The notes under the pieces were generated by a model. That model had not been told where the DNA came from. It ran no database searches and worked only from the letters and a program-made list of their open reading frames with translations. A DNA stretch of 64,000 nt from Solanum dulcamara (lineage: Eukaryota > Streptophyta > Magnoliopsida > Solanales > Solanaceae), in NCBI RefSeq assembly GCF_947179165.1, contig NC_077240.1, positions 71,875,501 to 71,939,500 on the forward strand, in the 5' to 3' direction. A program made the translations under genes and the position numbers. Positions 34,906-45,929 of the stretch are shown here, piece after piece; the first letter of the stretch is position 1, and the number at the start of each line of letters is the position of its first letter.

Positions 34906-36968
34906 TGTCATGACCTGACCTAGGGCAAATCGTAACATGGCGATAAAAAATTGAAGGGGCTCCAACCAAGCCTCTTTTACATATCATAAGCATACATAAG
35001 GCAAAGTAAAAGTGAAAATATTATAAGAGTGTCTAATCCATGAATAGAAAATGAAGAATGTCACATGACAACATAGACTCAAAATATTTTCCAACTAGAT
35101 GCCTCTACTCATGAACATGGGAAGGGATAAGACATGTCTCTAGCTCACCTTCAATATGTAATATAGAAAAAGTATTTGAAAATAATAAGTAACTCAATGA
35201 CTAGTCCCCGATAGATGAGGACTCACCACATACACCACCGGATAGGAATACTTAACTAGCCACGTGGATGAATATGTTCTTCAACCTCAACTCCTACATT
35301 ATGAGACAATGTAGGCAAAGAGTATGCATTAGTACATTGGAATGTACTAAGTATAAGGGAATGACATGCAATATGAATCATAAGATACAATGATCATGAT
35401 ATACGTGATAAAAAGGTTAAGTAAAGTCATGAGAAATACCGTGATGATCAAAGCATTCAAAGGACATAGTTAAAGATCATGAAGTAGCATAGTAGTAATT
35501 AAACATATGTGGGATAGGAACCATAACCAATATTAAGACCATGTGATTTATAACATGGGAACTCATTGTCTCCCCATACAACAAAGAAAAGGGGAATCTA
35601 ACCCGCTAAGCGGGTCATACATACATTATATGTGGATCTGCTAGCTAAGCTAAAAGGGCAATCCTATAGTGGCACGTAGTTATGGGACAAGAGACTTTAT
35701 ATAAAGACCCCATATTTTGAGACCCCACCTCAATTCCACATTCGGTGCTAAGTCAAATCCCACAGAATACATACATAGCATAAAAATAGTAATGAACATA
35801 TATCATAGTCATGATCATAGGTTTGAAATCATAGAGTACCTCATTTTCATAACATAAGTGCAATACGGGTATTGTCCTTCCATATTATAAATCATACATA
35901 CATAATTAATATCATAGTCCTTAAGCCACCTTTTTCATAATTTGCATGATAAAAGCATAATTCGAAACATATTTGAAAATCATAGTTGAATAGTGATGCT
36001 TGAAAGTAAGTTCATGTAATGGAGGAATAATTCATGCTTGGTTGAGAGGTTGAATCATAAATGAAATATAATTTATGCACTTAGAAGAGTAGTTGATGAG
36101 AGGTAAGGATCAAAAAAACTAAAGAAAAGAATTTTATCACATGCGTGGCATTGGGGAATGCGTTTTCTGAAAAAATAGGTGATGGCGCTATAGTCGCGCG
36201 TCGCGCTAAGTTGTAAAACACTGGGTGCTCTGCAGGCAATATAGTGGCGCATTGATCCAGGGGGAAAACGATAGAGACCTATTCCTGAAGCGATAGTCGC
36301 ACGCCGCCCCAACATTTTCCCAGTTAATTCCCAGACTTTTCATCATTTTTCATGAGTTTTCATCCCCTATAATGAGATCCTAAACCCTAATTAACAATAG
36401 AATAAATATATATATGAATAATCTACCAATCCCAAGAAATTACCAATTAATTTATACCAAAAATAGATTTGAATTCACAAAATACATCATATCTCATGTA
36501 ATTGAAGTTGAAATTAAGAAGAATCAAAGCTTTAATTGATACTCATGAAAGATTTAAGAAATTCTCTAGGCTCCGTGGGTGAAAGGTACCCATGGGTGAA
36601 TCTCACATACCTTAGATACCTTGAATACAAATTATGAAGAAAAGTTGAAGAAGAACTTGGAGATCAATGGAGAATTTAACAAGATTCTTGCTAGGTCTTC
36701 AATGGAGATCTAGAGAGCCCTTTTTTGTAGAGAGAAGATTTTAAGGATAGGTGATTAGTGAATAAATAAGGAAAATCAAGAGCTTTGGGAATTAAATAGA
36801 TTAGGAACCTAGCCCAAAAATTGTCTAGATTCATCCCCCCTATAAGAATAGGGAAACGAGTGTTTTGAACTAAATGAAAATCTCCCTTAACCTAGCAATG
36901 GATTTACCAAGACTAATTATTCATATTATTATGTCATACTCTATCTTTCTCACACCCGGAATATTACA
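34906..36968 (-). mobile_element. G2 5' LTR
   Basis: It starts TGTCATGACC and ends GGAATATTACA, 2063 bases, collinear with the 3' LTR. The CpG words (CGCGCGTCGCGC-like, 36180-36310) lie in U3. It holds GTACATTGGAATGTAC at 35332-35347, a perfect palindrome. Visible divergence from the partner is substantial, so the insertion is not recent. Confidence 0.92.
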
Positions 36969-38684
36969 CATGTGAGCTATGACATGGAGTTCAATATTCT
37001 AATCTCATACTGAAAAGAGAGGGTCCTACTTGCCAAGGTAAGGACCATAGCCTCTCCTAAGTGGATCCACTAAGATAGTAAGGAATCAAGCCTTAACTAA
37101 TGGGTGATCCTTTCTAAGGAGTCAAGCCTCTACTAATAGGTGACCTATTTTTCCTACAGTGGCACGTAGTTCTAGGAAAGAGGGATTTCTATGGAAGGTA
37201 TCAAGCCTCTACTAACGGGGGTGAACCCCATCCCAAAATCAACTCGATGCTAAGTAAACTCCCAATGGAAAACATATATATAATTATTTCATAATCTTTG
37301 AAATGGGAAGAATCTAGTAATACCAAGTTCATCATAAAATTCTTAAAATTATAGGAATAGTTCTCTTCAACATATCATGATTCATAACATAATCAATTCA
37401 TAAGAGACACTTATCTAAAGCATCTTAATCAATGATAAGCTTTTCAGAAAAAATCACACTTTAATCGGAAGTGGCTAAGTCATGGAAATTCTTCATGATG
37501 AATATACTTGAATTCAAAATAACCTTATTTTCATAAACATATACTTTATACTTTTTTTAAAAGCATTCTTAAATCATAGTTTCTTCAATCTTGATGCATG
37601 CATAATCTCGTAATATATTTCATAATCATAAAATTGGCATAGTGCGTGGGTTCATGAAAAAATCATTAAAAATATGAATTTAGATAGAATTATGCATAAT
37701 AAGATCAAATATGATAAATTTAGTCATAAATAATTGAACCCATAAAAAACTTGCAAAACCCTAGAAATGTGGATTGAAAATCATTGAAGAAGTAGATAAA
37801 TCTTTGAGACTCGACTCAATGGATGGAAAGGATCCACTGATAAATCCTCACATACCTTGATGGATTCTAGCCTTGCAATTTGAAAGAGGAGACTTGAAGC
37901 TTGAAGAACCCTAATTCACCTTGAGAGGGTCCTTGAAGAAGAAGACTTGAGTTCTTTGGGGTTTTAATGAATGAGAGGGAATGTGGGAATTTTAAAGGGT
38001 AAAAGTAATTATAGGTCTTAGGAATAGGCTTAAAAAATATTGCTTAGGTGTTAAAAGAATTGGAAAATACCGAAATAGCCCTAGGCAATAACTGCTGGAG
38101 GACTCTATGGACCCCATCTATGGGCCATAGGTCCTCCTACAGACCGTCCATGGTCTTGTGGGAAACCAGTGCAAAATTCTTAGTCTCTGAAGTTCATCTT
38201 ACGAACCACTCAATAGGCCGTACATGTGTCTATAGTATGTAGACCTTCTCATCCTATTCAGCCTCAAAACCCAACTCTCTGAATATCAATCGATGGAATC
38301 ACCTACAGCTTGTAACACCATCCGATGGTATGTAGGGACCTATCATGGAACCCAACCTCTAAAACACTGTCTCTAAATTTTATTCGACGACCTACTCCTA
38401 TGGGATGTAGTCCTCATACGATTCATTGCTCGGTCTGTAGGTATCCTTTAGTGACTTAATAATTTTCCGAACTTAGGACCTCACCTACAAGTTCCTACCT
38501 ATGGGCCGTAGAAACTTATACTATCCGTAGGTAGCCTCGTGGAAACCTGGACCAGCAAAATTTTCTGAACTTTTCTTTCCATCTTCCAAATTTACTTTTT
38601 AAGTCTCCATTAGTATTAACTTTGATCCTTCTAGTGTCAGGTGTCTTCTAAATTACCTTGGTTACCTTAATTTTGGGATTGTAG

Positions 38685-39509
38685 TTATTTTGATCTTCCA
38701 CCACTATCCTCCAATTTTATGTAACATGCTTACTCTTTATCGTCCTTTTCTTTATAAGTAAAACCAGAGTATGAATAATTTGGTAAATTAATCTACTACT
38801 TGACATTTTTCTCCATTATTCACCTTATTTCTCCTTTTCTCTAAATACTAGAAAATGGTGTTTGGGACATCATGAAAGATATAGTTCACGACCAACTGTT
38901 ATCTCCCACCATAGATTTATCACTTGAGTTAGGTACACGCTCTCTATTCTTATACCTACAACTCCATTCTTATACCTACAGGCCCACGTAAGTGTTTCCT
39001 TTCCAATTGACTAGTTGGTGATCATAGAAAGAAATGGAATATGTCCTCTACCTTGGGCTGATAGAAAAAGCATCTAGAGTGGAATTAAATTCCCCTACTT
39101 CTCAAAGTACCATCTAATGCTAATTTGAACTTCCACAGTTTTCACCTAAAAAGGAAATTTTAATAGGTATACCTTTAATCCACATGTGGTTGTAAATCAT
39201 ATGCACTTTTTATCTGTGATGTGATAAAAGGCTGAACTTATTGTAAATCTTCCCCCGGGTTTCAGTCTCCAATAAGGTCTGTCTAGTTCTTCTTCCTCCT
39301 CTAATGGACTAACTCTGTTGCGTATGTCGTCTACTAGGTTTTTGAGGAAGTAGGTTTCTTAGTGCCTGTTCATTCTTTTGTTTTGCCCCAACCACTTCCT
39401 TGACTAGAGTTACCATTTGATCATATCCTACACCTAGAGGAATTAACCTCCCATTATTGTAAACTCTATTCACTTCTGGATTATTTTGTAGGCTATTTCT
39501 TTTAGTCAC
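38685..39509 (-). pseudogene. Old LINE ORF2 relic, upstream part (post-RT and zf-RVT)
   Basis: Minus-strand reading across frames: LVDDIRNRVSPLEEEEL, YWRLKPGGRFTISSAF and WIKGIPIKISFL, then in a shifted frame KLWKFKLALDG, SRCFFYQPKVEDIFHFFL and SPTSQLERKHLRGPVGI. This is the order of the zf-RVT zinc-binding module of plant LINEs (W.KG.P.KISF, C..C..P..E...H.FF), with a Cys replaced by Tyr. It ends where the LTR terminus begins at 38684. The RNase H part lies across the nest at 16956-17890. Confidence 0.7.
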
Positions 39510-40559
39510 TCTTTCCTTGCTTTATATTTATCATCTATCTATTCTTTGTTTTCTTCTTTCTTTGGTCTGTGTTCTGGATGTAAAATAAAATATCCTTGTA
39601 GGTCATGCCTTTATAGAATACAATGTATGCAATACTTTGGAAGGCAATCATACTAGATTCTTTAAAATTTAGATCTCACCATTCCTGTTTCTTCTTCTAC
39701 ATAGTTTATTTGTATTCTCTCTACACATGTGGGTGGGTGTGTAAATAGAGAAATAGAATAAAGATGATCATATGGGAGATTATGGGTTAAAACCTAGGGA
39801 TTCTGCAAGTGGTGCCAATCAATAAGGTATCTATTTGTGCCACATCAATAGCCTGCCATAAGTGACCCCTATGAACGCCATCTTCATGTAAAATAGCACA
39901 AGAACAAACTACAACATAGAGACTGATAACCCCACAGATTGGTGTTGCTAAAAACCTAGATCCAATTCATTTTGCAAATTGGATGCTCGGTCGAGGGAGT
40001 GCACCGACAGTTCTCCAACTGTTATGTAAAGAAGTGTTGAAGGACTTACCTAGGACTCACATGCCTAATATAGTCATGATAAACCTAGAAAATAGGGACT
40101 TTATTGCAACAAGGAGATTTACTTTCTCAGAAACATCCACTGGGACCACACCCACAATACTGGAGATAGTAAAGGACAGCTGAACCACTCAGATGGGACT
40201 TCAGATAAAGTTCTATCCATAAATACTATAGGATGATGTCAAGAAGTTCCAAGTTTAAACCTATGGAAATCATAGACGAGTTTCAACAATTGAAGTCCTC
40301 CCTAATATGCAATGTTATTAGGGACAATCCTTCATTCAAGGAAATGTTGTGATTTATTTAGAGAGTATAGAATTTTGTCACTATGCCATAACTTTCTACA
40401 CATGGACAAGTATTTCATATTTTGTTTTAGATTTGAGGAAGACAATATGGAATTGCAATAAAATGGGCCATATACATTCAATAATAGACCAGTGGTTTTT
40501 CATCAATAAGAACTTGATTTTGTGATGAGTAAGTACCCAACACAATTTGTGCACCCTCT
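39510..40559. other. Stretch without recognisable genes
   Basis: AT-rich DNA. A 66-codon plus-strand frame at 39983-40183 has no family features. Parts may belong to the Tat-like relic to the right, but I see no diagnostic motif. Confidence 0.5.
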
Positions 40560-40760
40560 CTAACCTACATGAATTAACACTCCTATGGTTGAAGCATTGG
40601 TTCCAATTACCTTGGTTCTTATCTCTCCAACATGCATTTTGATCTTTGTTCCAATCTTGATCTCCTCGTCTTTTCCACCAAGGTCCTTGGTTATAACCTT
40701 GGTAGTTTGGAAGGGAACCCCCATCTGCTTATTGATGTAGTGAAAAAAACAACAAGTGTA
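40560..40760 (-). pseudogene. Tat/Ogre-like Gypsy gag fragment (low-complexity tail)
   Basis: The minus strand in the frame GGSLPNYQGYNQGPWWKR gives a run rich in N, Q, W, D, R and K (DQDWNKDQNACWRDKNQGNW). This composition is characteristic of the C-terminal gag region of Tat-lineage Gypsy elements. An alternative frame stays open longer (to 40931) but has no such signature. No knuckle, protease or LTR is attached. The lineage call is from composition and is tentative. Confidence 0.5.
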
Positions 40761-40939
40761 AGATATTTGCATCATTAATTGTGTGATCCTTTGCTCTTTA
40801 GCTTCTTCTTTGAGTCCCTCTTTAGTTGAAAACTTTAGGGTTAATACACTTCGTTGCCTGAATGTTCTCTCTATTTTTGGATCAATTGAAACCGAGGGAG
40901 ATCGTAGAATCCTAGTAGTGGGCATAAACAATGTATAAC

Positions 40940-42379
40940 ACTACAATGGACAAAAAAAACAAGTGTAATTTGAAAAAAGAAAATAATAGCAACCTAATGA
41001 ATTTCTACAAACTCTAAAACTCCAAACTACACTCCCGGCAACGACTTCATAATTTTGATATTGCTAGAACTACTCTCTTTTTACGAGATTAAAGTGGCTG
41101 ATGCAAAATACAATAACACAATTAGGTTGAGGTCGAATCCCATAAAGAGCATAAAAGAGTTTATTTATAATTTTATGTTGAGATTCACAGAAGTAACTAT
41201 TATATCAGAAATTAGAGTTTTTTTTCTTATAAACTACTAATTAATTTAACCACTTGGTTTTTATCAATAAAGAAGACAAACTAGGGTTACAATTCTTAGA
41301 TAACGGAACTCCAATAAATACTATACTATACATTTATTCTGGTGTGTTCATTATGTAAAAGCGGCAAATTTATAAGTCTCCTAAAGCTTCTTGGCCCGAT
41401 TAGGAGAATGTCACCCTAAATCCTTCTAAAGCACTTGGGTGTTGAATTAATTTGTTCGTCAACCAAATGTCTCATGTAAATTATCCTCTTTTGAGCTCAA
41501 GTTATAATATGGTGGCTGGTATAACTAAATCCTTGTTAATGAACCTTTTTTCTAATCTATACTTCTATAGTTAAGCAGGTTAGAATACATTCAAGTTTCT
41601 TTATTAATGGTTTTAAAACATCTAAAGAAAACCTTAAGTATGGAAAGAACTTAATACACAATGATCACCTCTTTTATAAATATATATTTTATTGTAAAGC
41701 ATTCATTATCATCATCACTAGTCTAAGTTCCATTACCCTAGTTATGAATTTAGCTACTCATAACTTGTGTGAAATAACAATTATAAAAATTTAAACTACT
41801 AAAAACCATGAATGTAAAAGAGAGTAATTGAAACCTTTGATTAAATCAGCACTTGAAGAATGATTTAAATCATCTAAAACTATAAAGTTAATCCTCGAAA
41901 CTAAGAACAATGAATTCTACTTCTAATTTTAAGTGCTAATAGCTATTCAAAGAACTTGTACCCAAAGAACATCATCAATATATATATGTAGAGAGAGAGA
42001 TATAGAGAAGTCGCTAGGCGAGAGGCATCATAAAGAGACCAACCCCCGAGGCAGGGGCTATCTCGAGTTTGACCTCTTTTTGTTGAGTCTCCGAAGTTTA
42101 GTTTTTGGAGAGGTGCGGCACTAGGTTTACCTCATGGTCATTTTGGGAGCTATTCTTTCTTCGTTTTAGCATGAATTACTTTGTTTTGCATTCCAATCCA
42201 TGATAAGGATAATTTCTTGTTATTTTTGACCTAAAATCAACCTAATTATGTTCATTAGCTCATCACAAAATATCATCAATAAACACAAGGATATTCATAA
42301 GATTATACTCAGAATTAAGTTAAAATACGAGCATAATATAGTGTTTGGATGCGTAAATACACCCTAGATCAGGTAAAAC
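40940..42379. other. Degraded non-coding DNA, probably retroelement-derived
   Basis: At 41031-41060, CACTCCCGGCAACGACTTCA resembles a CCCCGGCAACGGCGCC-type phrase I recall from LTR-element non-coding DNA in many plants. It suits the nearby Tat-like gag. A GA-rich run (41983-42008) and a GC-richer patch (42030-42120) follow. No gene is recognised. Confidence 0.35.
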
Positions 42380-43740
42380 CATCAAGAATTAAGCAGATTA
42401 GTGTCTCAAGGATATAATCTAGAAGAGGGGATAGACTATGATAAAACCTTTTATATTGTTTCGTGAGTAGAAGCAATAAGGATCCTGATCACTTTTCCTC
42501 CTATATGAAAATCAAACTTTATCAGATGGACGTGAAAAATGACTTTCTAAATGGATTTATGAAAAAATGGGTATATGTGAAGAACCTTCTTAGTTTGAAT
42601 ATTTTTAACACCCAAGCCATATTTTCAAACTAGATAAAGCTCTCTATGGACTAAAGCAGGGTCCAAGGTCCTGATATGAGAGATTGTCTAAGTTTATGCA
42701 TAAGAATGAATACAAGAAAGGAAAGATTAACAATACTCTTTTCTTAAAATCAAAAGGGAGAAGCCTACTCATAGTTTAAGTGTATGTTGATGATATCATT
42801 TTTGGCGCCACATTAGACTCATTATGTGAAGAATTTGCAAAGCTAATAGGAAGTGAATTTGTAATAACAATAATGGCTCAATTGAACTTCTTTCTTGATC
42901 TTCAACTAAAGAGATTGTAAGTGGTGTTATGATATGTCAACAAAAATATATTGGAAATTTTTCAAAAGGTTTCACATTGAGTATGGAAAGCCGATCGACA
43001 CTACCATCAAAACTTCCACCAAACTAGACACCGATGAACCAGATCCTCTTGTGAATAAGATGATGTATCATGAAATCATTGGGTATGTACTATATCTCAC
43101 AGGCAACAAACCTAATACTGTTTTAGTCTACAAATATATGTAATATTGCAAGCATGTCCTAAAGATTCACACCTTAAGGACACAATGAGAATTTTATGAT
43201 ATCATAAGAGGAACCCCAAACTGATCCTCTTCTATCCTATAGGTGACAACTTTGATCTTATTATCAATACAAATGTTGATTATGTTCGATATATGGTAAA
43301 TAGGAAAGGTGCTTCTATAATGGATCACTTATGGGTTCCTCTCTAATCTCTTGGGGAACAAAAAACAAAACTCAGTTGACTTGTCCATGGAAAAAGCTGA
43401 ATATGTTGTTACATGGTGTTGTGCACAACTTCTATGGATCAAGCAATGACTTGAAGACTTTGGTATCCTAATAGATTACATTCCATTTATGTGTGAAAAC
43501 ACAAGTGCTGTAACCATGGTAAAAAACGCATGTAGCACAAGCATAATAAGTCCATTAGCATTAGTCATCACTTTTTGAGGAATAATATTAGAAGGGGGAT
43601 GATATGTATGAAGTATTGCAAAGAAGAGGACTAGGTGGCATATATATTTACAAAATCTCTAAGAGAGAAAAAATTGAATTGAATCAACTTAGGTTGGGAT
43701 TGATAAAGTATAACTGACCCCTCTACTAAGTTTTCTTCTG
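42380..43740 (+). pseudogene. SIRE-like Copia pol relic: RT and RNase H
   Basis: Plus-strand motifs in shifting frames: ALYGLKQGPRS-like residues (about 42630), catalytic VYVDDIIFGAT (YVDD at 42784-42795), CEEFAKLIGSEFV and LNFFLDLQLKRL. Then come HIEYGKPIDT, STKLDTDEPD, NKMMYHEIIGYVLYLTGNKPN and RNase H pieces near 43240-43600. Stops and frameshifts are dense. The motif wording suits the SIRE/Maximus lineage. It runs directly into the PPT and LTR of block copy 2, so it is probably the pol of the element whose 3' LTR is at about 44141. Confidence 0.8.
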
Positions 43741-43957
43741 CATGGCTATGATAATATGGCAAGTATCCAAGAAACAAGGTTTATGCAATCAGTCGTGGTT
43801 TATTTTCACTCTTTTAATGATATCAAAAGGGGGAAATATTGGAGATATGGGGAATAATTGATAGGGTAAACTGGTTCTTATGGGAAATATGCTGAGCAAA
43901 TAAAGTCATGTGGATGTATCTCATAAGCGGAATGGGAACGGAACTGTTAATTATTTG

Positions 43958-44220
43958 CAATATGGCTCAAATGATTGTATTATTTGACATCATCAAAAAA
44001 GAAAAGAATGTTATAATATTGTAAAAATGATTTTGATGATTGAAAAACCTATCAAAGGGACCTGGTATGTATAACATGTATTTAGCTACAACGTGGCTCA
44101 AATGATTGCATTATTTATCATCATCAAAAAAGAGGAGAATGTCATAATGTTGTAAAAATGATTTTGGTGATTGAAAAACCTATAAAAGGAACCTAGTATG
44201 TATAACATGCATTTAGCTAA
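43958..44220 (+). repeat. 141-bp tandem duplication of PPT and LTR start
   Basis: CAATATGGCTCAAATGATTG at 43958 recurs as CAACGTGGCTCAAATGATTG at 44099. Each unit includes a CATCATCAAAAAAG purine tract and the following LTR start (TGTTATAATA / TGTCATAATG). Copy 1 has this segment once. Confidence 0.88.
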
Positions 44221-44766
44221 GTCAACAATCCAAGTGTAAAATGTCACTTATCTGTGAAGTGAGACAGAGCTGCAGGGCGAGATGACAATGGGACAGTAGT
44301 GTCCTTATACACCTCGACCAATGAGAAGAGGTTAAGGCTTTTCCCTTTGTCTCTCTCTCATTGATAAATATACTTAATATTGAGCAAAACATAGCTTTTA
44401 TAACATTGATGAATATTTCTCTTGTCTCAAGCATAGGTTCGGTCAGCTTTCTTATCACAAATACCTTAACCAGAAAGGACTTGACCTTATCACTAAAGAT
44501 GTTCATTCATTCCTTGTTGTTGAGTCTTTCTTTTGTTCTAATAATGTAAGCCTGCTCTTCTCAACGAATTATGTGTAAGTATTGTTTCTTTTATTATATT
44601 TTAGCTTTGAATTGTTGGCTAGAGTTAGATGTACAAGTGTTGTGGAATAGAGTTAGCCGTAAAAGTCTATGCCAGCTAGAGTTAGTTGATATAGTGGGAA
44701 ATAGAGTTATTTTTCAGTTGTATTGTAATAGATGTACTACAAGGAGAGGGATTAAGAGTTTAGAGT
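44141..44766 (+). mobile_element. SIRE-like Copia 3' LTR, truncated
   Basis: It is collinear with 3080-3705 but its 3' end is missing. The sequence jumps from GGGATTAAGAGTTT to the shared post-LTR flank (AGAGTAGACTTCAAGG). Confidence 0.65.
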
Positions 44767-45104
44767 AGACTTCAAGGTAATGTTAAATCTATACTCTTTA
44801 GCATATGATATTTAAAGTAGGAGAACAGTAAATATAAATGAGATGGACAACATTTGAATAATCTAAAAGAAACAATCATTGAAAGGTAGTGGTGTATCTT
44901 TTTACTGTAGGAGGATGATTGGATTCTCTTTTATGTGTCTTTAAGGAACATCGGGAAATCAAACCATTATAAAAAGTTATGTCCATTTCGGAGAGAATAC
45001 AAATAATTATGAGCTCAAGACTTTGACCCTACCTGCCAAGAGGGTTAAAATGCTAAATGTTTATTAATTATACCCGATTGTGAATACAAGCTCTTATCCG
45101 GCTT

Positions 45105-45600
45105 AAAAAAGACTACTAATAGAGTAACAATTAGTTGTCAGTGTCAACACTAGCATGACTTGTTTCTGATATTACCCTATATCCTCACATGTTTGTTCCT
45201 CACCATGACACTAGTTAGACATCGCTAGTCTTAGAATTAGTTATGTTCACCACTTAAGCTCTGCAATAAAAGCACCATTCAAAATATTTATCGATAGAAA
45301 AACCAAAATCTTCTAAATTATCCATTCAATACTTCTACTCAAGTGATTCACACCAACATAATGAAAATTTTCCGCATAGAATCCTACAATACTACAATAC
45401 TACATGTTTGCCTAATTTTCCATCCACTCATGTTAAATGGTGCTTTTATTGCAGAGCTTTGGTGATGAACATAACTAATTCTAAACTAGTGATTCTAACT
45501 AATGACATGGTAAGGAACATACATGTGAAGATAGAGGCTAATATTTGAAACATGTTGACATTGACTTCTAACTATTACTCTATTAGAAGACCTTTTTCGA
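45105..45600. repeat. Foldback palindrome, copy 2
   Basis: It is the counterpart of 4305-4812, with arms at about 45105-45285 and 45436-45600. Both arms have accumulated different changes from copy 1, yet pairing is retained over most of the length. Confidence 0.78.
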
Positions 45601-45929
45601 GCCCAACCCTCAGCTTTAAAGTTATGCATTTTTTCCTTTTGTGCTGACGTGCTATAACATTAAACAATTTTGCATGAAAAATGAAACTCGAAGGTGAAAG
45701 AAGAGACTTTTGTTGTAGGTCTTATTAAGTGCTTGCTATTACTAAATCATTGAGTTATACATGTCAGATGGTTAGGCTAATTATACTTGATGCAGAAAAT
45801 TTGTTTTTTTGTAATGATACTTTCCTAAATTCCTTGTGGACCGATTCTTACATTTATAGTCATCTTTGACTTCGATAATTAATGGTATTTCTGCTTGTCA
45901 ATGCCTATAGCATAAATAAATCATATTTA

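Larger units (their letters stand above)
18544..36973 (-). mobile_element. Complete Gypsy chromovirus (G2, Tekay/Del-like), TSD CATGT, containing a LINE
   Basis: The LTRs are 18549-20599 and 34906-36968. The TSDs are CATGT at 18544-18548 and 36969-36973. The internal region has, in minus-strand order, primer site, gag with zinc knuckle, protease, RT, RNase H, integrase with chromodomain-like tail, and PPT. Without the LINE insertion the internal part is about 5.0 kb, normal for the clade. The coding region is broken by several stops and frameshifts, so the element is dead. Confidence 0.93.
17891..38684 (-). mobile_element. Minus-strand Gypsy LTR (probably solo), split by Gypsy element G2
   Basis: The left piece (17891-18548) begins TGTCACAATCC and runs into CATGT. 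The right piece (36974-38684) resumes with the same LTR backbone phrases as G2 and G3 (GTGAGCTATGACATGGAGTT; GGTGACC...GGCACGTAGTT). It ends near 38684 in a degraded GGGATTGTA terminus. Joined, it is about 2.37 kb. It carries a CpG word cluster at about 38100-38530 built on CTATGGGCCATAG. No clean TSD is visible. It sits in an old LINE whose two halves flank it. Confidence 0.68.

Noticed and set aside
39983..40183. 66-codon plus-strand frame as a peptide gene
   Set aside because: No motif, no promoter or neighbour evidence, and embedded in degraded repeat DNA.
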